The position numbers and the translations under genes are program-made. DNA of 13,105 nt, taken from NCBI GenBank assembly GCA_023416895.1, contig JAEZGQ010000020.1, positions 1 through 13,105 of the forward strand, in the 5' to 3' direction. Below the pieces are notes generated by a model. The model did no database searches. It was not told where the DNA came from and saw nothing but the letters and a program-made list of their open reading frames with translations. Within the stretch, counting starts at the first letter, position 1; every line of letters starts with the position of its first letter. Shown here in pieces: positions 6,241-13,105 of the stretch. This DNA is from Bacillota bacterium (lineage in GTDB: Bacteria > Bacillota > Clostridia > Christensenellales > CAG-138).

Positions 6241-8081
6241 ACGAAACCGCACTTTTCAACACCCTTTTGTTTGCGGCCATCTTTTTGCCCGCGCTGTTCG
6301 GGGGCTTGCTGCTTCTCGTTCCTAAAAAGGCGCACGGGCTTCACGTTGGGTTTCTCCTTTTGGGGTTTGCCGCAAACCTTGCGCTCTGCTTCTCTCTTTA
6401 CGGCACGGCAGGCGCTTTCGAGCAGGAGTGGCTCGGTTTTGAAATCAATTTCTCCTTCCGGCTTTATCAGTTCAATGGCATCCTTCTGCTTGCGGCAGGC
6501 GCTATAAGCTTTTTGACCGCGCTTTTCACCGCCTCGTTCGCTTGGAAGCGGGAGTACGCCAAGCAGCTTTTCTCGTACATGCTTTTTACCGTAACGCTCG
6601 TAAACGGCGCGCTCCTTGCCAACAACCTGTTTGTGATGCTCCTTTTCTGGCAGGGCATACTCGCAACACTATTTGGCATGATCCGCCTCGGCTCGAAGGA
6701 TTCTTACAAAACCTCCGTCAAGGCTGTGATCCTCGCGGGCACAGGCGACCTTTGCTTGATGTTTGGCATCGGCCTTACGGAGCACGCCGCGCATACGCTG
6801 GCGATGGACGCGATCGCCAACCTTCCTCTTAGCGGCATGGCGGGCGCGGGTTTCGTGTTTTTCATCATCGGCATCCTCGCAAAGCTTGGCGCAATGCCTT
6901 TTCATACCTGGCAGACCGACGCCGCAAACGACGCACCGGCTCCGTTCCTCGCGTTTTTGCCGGGTGCGCTCGAAAAGCTTTTGGGAGTATATCTTCTCGT
7001 AAGGGTCTGCACCGGATTTTTCGACCTTTCGTCCGCAAATGGCATGCAAACCCTCGTGATGGTTCTCGGCGCATGCTCGCTTCTTTTTGCGGCCATGAGC
7101 GCCATCGTACAGAAGGACTTTAAGCGCCTTCTTACCTACGTTGCCATTTCCCAATCGGGCTTGATGCTGCTTTCTATCGGCACCGCAAGCGCCATGGGCA
7201 CAGTGGGTGGCGTGTATACCCTGCTCAACTTCGCCGTATGTCAGGGTCTTTTGTTCCTTGCGGCGGCGGCAGTTGAAAAGCAAGCAGGTACCACGGAACT
7301 TTCCGCGCTCGGCGGGCTAATAAAAAAGATGCCCTTCACCGCCGTGGGCTTTTTGCTCGCCGCGGCGAGCGTTGTAGGTTTCCCGTTTACGGGCGGCTTC
7401 TTCGCCGGTTCTCTCGCTTACGACGCGATTCGCCAAAGCGGCAGCATCTACTACATCGTTGCGCTGCTTTCCCAGTTCTTCGTGGCGGCCGCACTTTTGA
7501 AGGCGCTTTTCGCCGTGTTCTTCGGCAAAGGCGAAAAAACAAGCTCTGTGAAGGAAGCGCCCTCGATCATGCTCGTTCCCGTGGCCGCGCTTGCGCTTTT
7601 GAGCCTCGCGCTTGCTGTATTCCATAAGAGTATCGTAACCGGGCTTGTCGCGCCCACGCTTGTGGATTACGCCGGGGCGGATACGCTTTCCACGCATACA
7701 AACCTGCTTCTCTCGGTGCTCTCCGTTGTGGTGCTCGCGCTTGCGGCGCTCAGCCATACATACGGCGCGAAGAAGTTCGGCGCTGCGCAATCCGCCGAGC
7801 ACTTTAGAAAAGCGCCCGTACTTCGCACCGTTTACAACATGGCCGAAAAGAAGTATTTCGACCCGTATTATACGGGTGGGTTTGTGATTAAGGCGTATGC
7901 CAAGGCGTCGCTTTTTGTAAACGACGCGATCAGCCGTTTCTACGACGTGGTGGTGCCGCGTCTTACAAGCGCGCTTTCGGGCGTGGTCAAAAAAGCGCAC
8001 AACGGGAACCAGGCGCGCTATGTCGGATGGGTTTTGTTCGGCATGGTACTGCTGACGGTTCTGTTTGTGTTGTTTCTGTAA
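6237..8081 (+). CDS. NuoL-like antiporter-type membrane subunit with degenerate ion channel
   Basis: 614 residues, NuoL length. The core resembles NuoL/MrpA, and the C-terminus has the NuoL-type extension: a KKYFDPYYTGG turn, an amphipathic stretch (about 535-580) and a last helix after NGNQARYVGWVL, which in complex I forms the arm along the membrane domain. Several channel residues are altered: the TM5 glutamate (WEG) is Gln-139 (WQG), the TM11 lysine is Gln-336, the TM12 Ser-Lys pair is Ala-390/Gly-391, and the TM8 histidine is a proline. Lys-216 in TM7 remains, and Lys-247 is shifted by one from the usual TM8 position. GGAGG at 6225-6229, seven bases before the ATG, lies in the previous gene. 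It may be a structural rather than a pumping subunit. Confidence 0.88.
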   Translation: MNETALFNTLLFAAIFLPALFGGLLLLVPKKAHGLHVGFLLLGFAANLALCFSLYGTAGAFEQEWLGFEINFSFRLYQFNGILLLAAGAISFLTALFTASFAWKREYAKQLFSYMLFTVTLVNGALLANNLFVMLLFWQGILATLFGMIRLGSKDSYKTSVKAVILAGTGDLCLMFGIGLTEHAAHTLAMDAIANLPLSGMAGAGFVFFIIGILAKLGAMPFHTWQTDAANDAPAPFLAFLPGALEKLLGVYLLVRVCTGFFDLSSANGMQTLVMVLGACSLLFAAMSAIVQKDFKRLLTYVAISQSGLMLLSIGTASAMGTVGGVYTLLNFAVCQGLLFLAAAAVEKQAGTTELSALGGLIKKMPFTAVGFLLAAASVVGFPFTGGFFAGSLAYDAIRQSGSIYYIVALLSQFFVAAALLKALFAVFFGKGEKTSSVKEAPSIMLVPVAALALLSLALAVFHKSIVTGLVAPTLVDYAGADTLSTHTNLLLSVLSVVVLALAALSHTYGAKKFGAAQSAEHFRKAPVLRTVYNMAEKKYFDPYYTGGFVIKAYAKASLFVNDAISRFYDVVVPRLTSALSGVVKKAHNGNQARYVGWVLFGMVLLTVLFVLFL

Positions 8082-8103
8082 TTAGGAAGTAGGAGGAAGA
8101 AAC

Positions 8104-9519
8104 GTGTCGCTTTTGTTTGTTGCGATTCCTCTTTTTGCGGTCGTAGCGCTCAACTTGCTCTATAAATTATTGAAGGCCAAGGATGCGCTTTTTGTGGCCA
8201 TGCTTGTGGCGCTCGCGCAGCTCGGCCTTGCGGTATACGACCTTGTGTTGTGTGTAAATACGGGTACAAGCATTTTCTCCGCGTACATTACGGGCTTTCG
8301 GGTCGATTGGATCGCCGCCTCGGTGCTTGCGATCATCGGTCTGATCCTTTTTGTAACGGCGCTTCTCACCAAGGAAGTTGTGAAGCAAAGCGTGTTCCAA
8401 TTCGCAAACGTGTTGCTTCTTTTGATGGTCGGCATGAACGGCATCGTCATGTCGCAGGATCTTTTCACGCTGTATGTGTTCATCGAGGTGACCTCCGCCG
8501 CGTCGTTCATCCTGATCGCCATCAACAAAAAGCGCGAGGAGCTTGAGGGTGCATTCAAATACTACCTCATGAGCGCGCTCGCTACGGTAATGATGCTTCT
8601 CTCCATCGCGCTTTTGTACATCATGGCGGGCGGGGCGAGCTTTGAAACCGTTGGCGCGTACATCAAGTCCCTAAACGGCGCGTATCCGCCGGCCATGATC
8701 GCCGCGATCCTTCTTTTTGTGGGCGCAGGCAGCATCAAATCGGGCGTGGTGCCGTTTCACACTTGGGTTCCTGATGCGCACTCGAGCGCACCCTCGCCGG
8801 TTTCGGTCGTGCTTGCGGGCGTTGTCATTAAGGTTTCCGGCGTGTACTCTTTGATGCGCGTTTACCGCGACGTGTTTCAAAACGACGCTGCCATGGGCAA
8901 GGTGCTGATGATTCTCGGCATCGTTTCCATACTCGTCGGCGCGCTTGGCGCGCTTGGCCAAACCGACATCAAGCGCATGCTCGCGTTTTCGAGCGTGAGC
9001 CAAATCGGCTACATCGTGCTCGGCGTGGCGACGGGTTCCGCAATCGGTCTCATCGGCGCAATGCTGCACTTTTTCAACCACGCGACCTTCAAGTCGCTTC
9101 TGTTCGTGGACGCGGCTGCTATTATCAAGCAAACCGGCACGCGCGATATGGACAAACTCGGGGGTTTGGGCGAGCGCATGCCCGTTACGAGCACAAGCTC
9201 CGTGATCGCGCTTTTGTCCATGGCGGGCATTCCGCCGCTCTCGGGCTTTTGGAGCAAGCTTCTTGTGATTATCGCCGTATGGCAGGTTTCAAAGGGGCTT
9301 GCCATTGCGGCGCTTTGCTTAAGCGTTTTAACGCTTGCGTATTTTTTGCTTCTTCAAAAGAAGGTGTTCTTTGGCAAGATCAACCCCACGCTCAAGGATG
9401 TGAAGGAGGCTTCTCCCGCCATCGTAAGCATCGAGGTGCTTTTGAGCGCGCTCAACATCGCGGTGGGCGTGGCGTTCCCGTTCCTTTTGATCGCGCTTCA
9501 AAACAGCGGGCTTGTGTAA
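8104..9519 (+). CDS. Antiporter-like membrane subunit (MrpD/MbhH/NuoN-type), GTG start
   Basis: 471 residues, strongly hydrophobic, of the same ion-translocating family. All channel residues can be placed: Glu-128 in FIEVTSAASF (TM5), Lys-212 in GSIKSGVVPFHTW (TM7), Lys-243 in VIKVSGVY (TM8), Lys-330 in NHATFKSLLF, and Lys-385 in SGFWSKLL (TM12). The segments FHTWVPDAHSSAPSPVS and AFSSVSQIGY are closest to the MrpD/MbhH branch by eye. GTG at 8104 is chosen because AGGAGG stands seven bases upstream (8091-8096). It follows the degenerate NuoL-like gene after 22 bases, so the operon has two intact and one altered antiporter-like subunit in a row. Confidence 0.88.
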   Translation: MSLLFVAIPLFAVVALNLLYKLLKAKDALFVAMLVALAQLGLAVYDLVLCVNTGTSIFSAYITGFRVDWIAASVLAIIGLILFVTALLTKEVVKQSVFQFANVLLLLMVGMNGIVMSQDLFTLYVFIEVTSAASFILIAINKKREELEGAFKYYLMSALATVMMLLSIALLYIMAGGASFETVGAYIKSLNGAYPPAMIAAILLFVGAGSIKSGVVPFHTWVPDAHSSAPSPVSVVLAGVVIKVSGVYSLMRVYRDVFQNDAAMGKVLMILGIVSILVGALGALGQTDIKRMLAFSSVSQIGYIVLGVATGSAIGLIGAMLHFFNHATFKSLLFVDAAAIIKQTGTRDMDKLGGLGERMPVTSTSSVIALLSMAGIPPLSGFWSKLLVIIAVWQVSKGLAIAALCLSVLTLAYFLLLQKKVFFGKINPTLKDVKEASPAIVSIEVLLSALNIAVGVAFPFLLIALQNSGLV

Positions 9520-9545
9520 CGACGGTTTTATAGAAAACGAGGTGC

Positions 9546-10055
9546 ATGTACTTGAATTCAACCGTTCTCATCGTTCTGCTCGGCGGCCTCGTGGTTTCCG
9601 CCGTCATCTGTGCGCTGGTGCGAAGCCTTGTAAAGGCTGCCATCGCGCTTGCGCTAACAAGCGCCCTACTTTCTGCAGCGATGTTCCTCATGGGAGCGCC
9701 GCTTGCAGCGGTGTTCGAGCTTTCCGTGTGTGCGGGCCTCATTACGGTGGTGTTTATCAGCAGCATCAGCATGACGCGCATCCACTCCAAAGAGGCGCTT
9801 ACCGAAAAGAAAAAGGAAAGGCGCAAGCGCTTTTTGCCGCTCCTCGCGGCGGTCGTGGTGCTCGGCGCTGTTACCCTTGCGCTTTTGTGGCCGAACATCA
9901 CAAACCTAATCCCCGTAACAAGCGTTTCGCCCTCGGGCACGGCGCAGCAGGTGCTTTGGGATAAGCGGCAGACCGACCTTGTGGGTCAAGTGGCGATCAT
10001 CCTCACCGGCGTGTTCGGCGTGCTGGTGTTCTTTAAGGAGGAAGAGGCAAAATGA
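9546..10055 (+). CDS. NuoJ/MbhD-like membrane subunit
   Basis: 169 residues with five predicted hydrophobic segments (about 6-25, 30-50, 53-75, 98-116, 146-163). In complex I, NuoJ helps connect the redox arm to the ion channels. The third segment has the NuoJ-like helix in VFELSVCAGLITVVF with Glu-58, and the last follows DKRQTDLVGQVA. A charged loop, rich in Lys and Arg (83-95), lies between helices three and four. The ATG at 9546 has GAGG only three bases away; a TTG at 9552 would have better spacing, so the start may be two codons later. It overlaps the next gene by 4 bases. The J assignment rests on size, helix pattern and position before the K-like gene. Confidence 0.75.
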   Translation: MYLNSTVLIVLLGGLVVSAVICALVRSLVKAAIALALTSALLSAAMFLMGAPLAAVFELSVCAGLITVVFISSISMTRIHSKEALTEKKKERRKRFLPLLAAVVVLGAVTLALLWPNITNLIPVTSVSPSGTAQQVLWDKRQTDLVGQVAIILTGVFGVLVFFKEEEAK

Positions 10056-10360
10056 GCATTTTCTTTGCGATCCTCATCGTCACGGTAGTGCTTGTGCTGG
10101 GCATTGGCGCGTACAGCCTTATCGTAACGCGAAACCTCATGCGCATTTTGCTTTCCGTTGAAATCCTCATGAAGGGGGCGACGCTCCTTTTGATCGGTGC
10201 GGGTTACATTACAGGCGATATGGCGACGGCGCAGGCGTTTGTGATCACCGTGATCGTGATTGAGGTGGTGCTTCTTGTTGTGGCGACGGGCATCGTGCTT
10301 GGCGTGTACAAGGCAAACGGCACCCTCAACACCCGCGAGCTCAACAACCTCAAGGGTTAA
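10052..10360 (+). CDS. NuoK/MrpC-like membrane subunit
   Basis: 102 residues with three membrane helices, as in NuoK, MrpC and MbhG. Both buried glutamates that are essential for proton transfer in NuoK are present: Glu-37 in LLSVEILMKGA and Glu-71 in VIVIEVVLLVVATG. It would link the H/J-like part to the antiporter-like subunits. The ATG overlaps the previous stop (ATGA) and is served by AAGGAGG at 10035-10041. A polar tail rich in Asn and Arg (88-102) is expected on the cytoplasmic side. Confidence 0.9.
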   Translation: MSIFFAILIVTVVLVLGIGAYSLIVTRNLMRILLSVEILMKGATLLLIGAGYITGDMATAQAFVITVIVIEVVLLVVATGIVLGVYKANGTLNTRELNNLKG

Positions 10361-10374
10361 AAGGGAGGTATTTT

Positions 10375-10695
10375 ATGTACGACATCATCATTTCTCCGCC
10401 CGTGGCGTTTGTGATACTATTGGCCCTCTGTGCGGGCATACTCGCCGTGAGCAAGCTCTTGGCCGCGCGTGGCAAGGACGCAAAAAACAAGCTCAATGCC
10501 TACGCCTGCGGCGAAGATATGCAGGAAAACCAGGCGCAGCCGGATTATGCGCAGTTTTTCAAGTTCGCTTTTTTCTTCACCATCATGCACGTTGTGGCGC
10601 TGATGGTAGCTACCGAGCCCAACGGCATTTCGCCGATTTCGGGCGTGTACCTTGGCGTAACGGCGCTTGCGCTGTTCATGCTGTTTCGGAGGTAA
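10375..10695 (+). CDS. NuoA-like small membrane subunit
   Basis: 106 residues with three hydrophobic segments (about 9-30, 60-79, 89-104) and a central loop with YACGED, which resembles the YECGxDP loop of NuoA that lies near the quinone chamber. The second helix aligns with NuoA's FDVEAL segment, but the two acidic residues are His-72 and Val-74 here (MHVVAL). That fits a complex that reduces protons or oxidises H2 and need not bind quinone. GGGAGG at 10363-10368 sets the ATG. The final Arg codon and the stop overlap the ribosome binding site of the next gene. The loop supports a NuoA relative, but the similarity is short. Confidence 0.65.
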   Translation: MYDIIISPPVAFVILLALCAGILAVSKLLAARGKDAKNKLNAYACGEDMQENQAQPDYAQFFKFAFFFTIMHVVALMVATEPNGISPISGVYLGVTALALFMLFRR

Positions 10696-10698
10696 AAA

Positions 10699-11127
10699 AT
10701 GGTCGTCGATCGCATTATCAACTGGGCAAGGCTCAAATCCCCCTGGATCATCCACTTCAACTCGGGTGCCTGCAACGCGTGCGACATTGAGGTGCTCGCC
10801 TCGCTTACCCCGCGCTATGATGTGGAGCGCTTTGGTTTGCAGCAAAAGGGTACGCCGCGCCATGCGGACGTGCTTGTTTGCTCCGGCCCCGTCACCATGC
10901 AGCAAAGAGAAAGGCTCATTACCATCTACGAGCAGATGCCCGAACCCAAGTTTGTCATCGCGGTCGGCACCTGCGCGTGTTCCTCCGGCGTGTACTCCGG
11001 CTGTTATTGCGTGGAGGGCGGCATTGACACCGCCATTCCCGTGGACGCGTACATCCCGGGTTGCCCCGCGAGGCCCGAGGCTATCATCGACGGCGTCGTG
11101 AAGCTTCTTGAAAAACTGAAAGATTAA
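10699..11127 (+). CDS. [NiFe]-hydrogenase small subunit (NuoB/EchC-like)
   Basis: 142 residues, without signal peptide or twin-arginine motif, so it faces the cytoplasm. It holds the proximal [4Fe-4S] cluster next to the NiFe site. Ligands are visible: Cys-25 and Cys-28 in GACNACDIE, Cys-92 in VGTCAC, and Cys-122 in PGCPARPE. The CxxC at the first pair is the hydrogenase form; complex I NuoB has adjacent cysteines. Extra cysteines at 94, 102 and 104 (TCAC, GCYC) are unusual neighbours of the third ligand. GGAGG at 10688-10692, inside the end of the previous gene, serves the ATG. It directly precedes the C- and D-like genes. Confidence 0.92.
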   Translation: MVVDRIINWARLKSPWIIHFNSGACNACDIEVLASLTPRYDVERFGLQQKGTPRHADVLVCSGPVTMQQRERLITIYEQMPEPKFVIAVGTCACSSGVYSGCYCVEGGIDTAIPVDAYIPGCPARPEAIIDGVVKLLEKLKD

Positions 11128-11142
11128 AGGAGGCGGCACATT

Positions 11143-11628
11143 ATGGAAAACGAACGCTTCTATTTGGAAAAGCTTGCCGAGCGGTTTTCCACGGTGAACG
11201 TGGAGACAGCCGTTGTAAAGCCCCAAAAGCTGTATGTGGAAATTGCTCTTGAAAACCTACTTGACGCGCTTAGGTTTTTGTACGACGAGCATGAGTTCAG
11301 GCACCTTTCCACCATCACGGGCCTTGACAACGGCGAGCAGTACGAGTTTTTGTACCACATCGCACATGAAAACGGCTACCTTCTTACGCTGAAGGTGAAA
11401 ACCGTGCGCGATGGTGCGGTAATCCCCTCGGTTCTTCCAATTTATGAGGGCGCCGTGTTTTACGAGCGCGAGCTCAACGGCCTTCTCGGGGTAACGGTGG
11501 AGGGCCTGCCCGAGGGCAGGCAGTACCCGCTTCCCGACAACTGGCCGGCGGGCGAATATCCTCTGCGCAAGGACTGGAAGCCCAAAGCGCAGCGTGAAGT
11601 AGCCGAAGGAGGGCAGGCAAATGGGTAA
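11143..11628 (+). CDS. NuoC-like subunit of group 4 hydrogenase (30-kDa-type, EchD-like)
   Basis: 161 residues, soluble, no cofactor motif. It belongs to the NuoC/30-kDa family, which packs against the large subunit in the hydrophilic arm. The family signature is clear near the end: YERELNGLLGVTVEGLP (about 107-123) followed by PLPDNW and EYPLRKDW (to about 147). In E. coli HycE this domain is fused to the large subunit; here it is a separate gene, as in Ech enzymes. A strong AAAGGAGG precedes the ATG by nine bases. Its 3' end overlaps the large-subunit gene by 8 bases, and the overlap region carries that gene's ribosome binding site. Confidence 0.9.
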   Translation: MENERFYLEKLAERFSTVNVETAVVKPQKLYVEIALENLLDALRFLYDEHEFRHLSTITGLDNGEQYEFLYHIAHENGYLLTLKVKTVRDGAVIPSVLPIYEGAVFYERELNGLLGVTVEGLPEGRQYPLPDNWPAGEYPLRKDWKPKAQREVAEGGQANG

Positions 11629-12832
11629 AATCATCGTACCGCTCGGGCCGCAGCACCCGGCGCTTGAAGAGCCGGAAAGCTTCCTTCTAACCCTTGAGGG
11701 CGAAAGGGTGGCCGCCGCCAACATTGGCATCGGCTACAACCACAGGGGCATGGAGAAGGCGACCGAAAGCAAAACATACATTCAGAACATTCACTTTTTG
11801 GAGCGCATCTGCGGCATTTGCTCGCACTCGCACTCGTCTTGTTATGTGCAGGCCGTGGAGGAGATTGCGGGCGTGGAAGTGCCGCGCCGCGGGCTTTACC
11901 TGCGCGCGCTCATCGCGGAGCTTGAACGCGTTCACAGCCACCTTCTGTGGCTGGGTGTAGCGGGGCATGAAATCGGCTTCATGTCGCTTTTCATGTACGC
12001 GTGGAAGGATCGCGAAATTGTTCTCGACGTGCTTGAGCTTCTCACCGGCAACCGCATCAACTACGGTATGAACACCGTCGGCGGCGTGCGGCGCGACATC
12101 ACGCCCGAGCAGGCCGAAGAGGTTTTGAAGGCTGTGGATGCGCTTGAGGAGCGTACCAAGTACTATGCGGACGCGGTTCTCAACGAGGAAACGGTTGTAA
12201 ATCGTCTGCTTGGCGTCGGCAAGCTTTCCGCGGAAGATGCGCTTCGCCTTGGTGCCGCAGGCCCCGTGCTTCGCGCCGCGGGCGTAAAGCGCGACATTCG
12301 AAAGGACGCGCCCTACGGCATTTACCCCGAGCTTGAATTCAACGTGATTGTGAGTGACACCGCGGACGTTTACGGACGCACGGTGGTGCGCGCACTGGAG
12401 CTTTTGGAAAGCTATAAGCTCTGCCGCCAAATATTGAAGCAGCTGCCCGATGGCCCCATTGCCGCGAAGGTGCCCATGCGCATCCCCGCGGGCGAGGCCG
12501 CATTCCGTATAGAGGCGCCGCGTGGCGAGGACATTCACTATGTCCGTGCCAACGGCACCGATAAGCCGGAGCGCGTAAAGGTGCGTGCCCCGACGCTTGC
12601 AAACGCTGCCGCCATTTCGCACATGCTTGAAGGCGGCTACCTTGCGGACGCTCCTATCGTCATCGCCGCCATCGACCCGTGCTTCTCGTGCACCGACCGC
12701 ATGGTGAAGGTGGCGCGGAAGGAAAAAGACGAGCGCTTCAACTGGGAGGCGCTTCGCAACTACGGCATCGAATGGTACGCCGCGCGCGGGCTTGACCTTC
12801 AAAAGGTCCGCATCGGCAAGGAGGGTTTCTAA
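11621..12832 (+). CDS. Group 4 [NiFe]-hydrogenase large subunit (NuoD/EchE/HycE-like)
   Basis: 403 residues. It is the catalytic subunit that binds the NiFe(CN)2CO site. All four nickel cysteines are present: RICGICSHSH (Cys-64, Cys-67, His-71) and DPCFSC (Cys-354, Cys-357). This separates it from complex I NuoD, which lacks them. The N-terminus, PLGPQHPALEEPESF, is NuoD-like. After the second motif comes SCTDRM, matching the HycE site cleaved after Arg by the HycI protease; here that would fall after Arg-360 and remove 43 residues. No protease gene is in the window. AAGGAGGG at 11606-11613 gives a clear ATG start. The next gene begins two bases after the stop. Confidence 0.96.
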   Translation: MGKIIVPLGPQHPALEEPESFLLTLEGERVAAANIGIGYNHRGMEKATESKTYIQNIHFLERICGICSHSHSSCYVQAVEEIAGVEVPRRGLYLRALIAELERVHSHLLWLGVAGHEIGFMSLFMYAWKDREIVLDVLELLTGNRINYGMNTVGGVRRDITPEQAEEVLKAVDALEERTKYYADAVLNEETVVNRLLGVGKLSAEDALRLGAAGPVLRAAGVKRDIRKDAPYGIYPELEFNVIVSDTADVYGRTVVRALELLESYKLCRQILKQLPDGPIAAKVPMRIPAGEAAFRIEAPRGEDIHYVRANGTDKPERVKVRAPTLANAAAISHMLEGGYLADAPIVIAAIDPCFSCTDRMVKVARKEKDERFNWEALRNYGIEWYAARGLDLQKVRIGKEGF

Positions 12833-12834
12833 GC

Positions 12835-13105
12835 GTGGGGAAGGCTCTGTTTCAAATTCTCATATTCCCGGGGTTTCTGTTTTTGAGCGTTGCTTCGCTG
12901 GTGTTTGAGTACATCGACAGGAAGCTGCACGCGAAGCTTCAAAACCGCATCGGTCCACCGTGGTACCAGCCGCTGGCTGATATGATCAAGCTGTTTTCCA
13001 AGGAAACGGTTATTCCGCGCGAGGCAGACAAGCGGCTTTTTACTTGGATCCCCGTTTTTGCGTTAGCGGCAACGACCGCAGCGTTTCTCTATATCCCTAT
13101 TTGGG
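12835..13105 (+). CDS. NuoH-like membrane anchor subunit (5' part, GTG start, runs off the window)
   Basis: The first 90 codons are visible. NuoH relatives (EchB, HycD, MbhM) join the hydrophilic arm to the membrane arm and start the ion-coupling path. The first helix (about 5-25) ends in FEYIDRKLHAKLQNRIGPP, followed by WYQPLADMIKLFSKE, the most conserved segment of the family, and a second helix begins near residue 71. GTG at 12835 is chosen because AGGAGGG lies nine bases upstream (12819-12825), inside the end of the large-subunit gene. A ferredoxin-like NuoI/EchF gene would be expected further downstream. Confidence 0.92.
   Translation, partial: MGKALFQILIFPGFLFLSVASLVFEYIDRKLHAKLQNRIGPPWYQPLADMIKLFSKETVIPREADKRLFTWIPVFALAATTAAFLYIPIW

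Noticed and set aside
11687..12802. Long minus-strand open frame (371 codons) opposite the large-subunit gene
   Set aside because: It is a shadow of the hydrogenase large subunit, whose motifs are clear on the plus strand.
10699..12832. Reading the B/C/D-like genes as true NADH dehydrogenase (complex I) subunits
   Set aside because: The large subunit has all four nickel-binding cysteines and the small subunit has the hydrogenase CxxC, so this is a hydrogenase and not complex I.

Overview
The window carries two divergently transcribed gene sets around one shared regulatory region. The left part (minus strand, about 1-4407) holds [NiFe]-hydrogenase maturation genes in the order hypA, hypF, hypC, hypD, then a 245-base gap and the start of hypE, which runs off the left edge. 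The right part (plus strand, 4801-13105) holds ten genes, the last cut by the window edge. They encode a membrane-bound, complex I-like group 4 [NiFe] hydrogenase: three antiporter-like membrane subunits, NuoJ-, NuoK- and NuoA-like membrane subunits, a NuoB-like small subunit, a NuoC-like subunit, a NuoD-like subunit with both nickel-binding CxxC motifs, and the start of a NuoH-like subunit.

Organism: probably an anaerobic Firmicute of the class Clostridia. The clues are strong GGAGG ribosome binding sites, some GTG and TTG starts, canonical sigma-A promoters, a near-consensus clostridial Rex operator, GC-rich genes and AT-rich spacers. This is inference; no taxonomic marker gene is present.

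Layout: 1-194 hypE (5' part); 195-439 non-coding with three strong inverted repeats; 440-4407 hypD, hypC, hypF, hypA, tightly packed; 4408-4800 divergent control region; 4801-9519 three antiporter-like subunits; 9546-10695 J-, K- and A-like subunits; 10699-12832 the hydrophilic B-, C- and D-like arm; 12835 onward the H-like subunit. Most neighbours overlap or are separated by fewer than 30 bases, so each side looks like one operon.

How it works together: Hyp proteins build and insert the Fe(CN)2CO and nickel parts of the active site. The hydrogenase arm would exchange electrons with H2/H+ and, through the H/A/J/K-like part, drive or use ion movement in the antiporter-like subunits. The electron partner is not encoded here. 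The second antiporter-like subunit has lost most of its channel charges while keeping the NuoL-type C-terminal arm.

Most interesting region: the roughly 190-base leader of the hydrogenase operon. It has a textbook promoter, a 13-bp stem palindrome, a Rex-like operator (13 of 14 defined positions) and an apparent antiterminator/terminator switch before the first gene. I see no RNA genes, CRISPR arrays, insertion sequences or phage genes.
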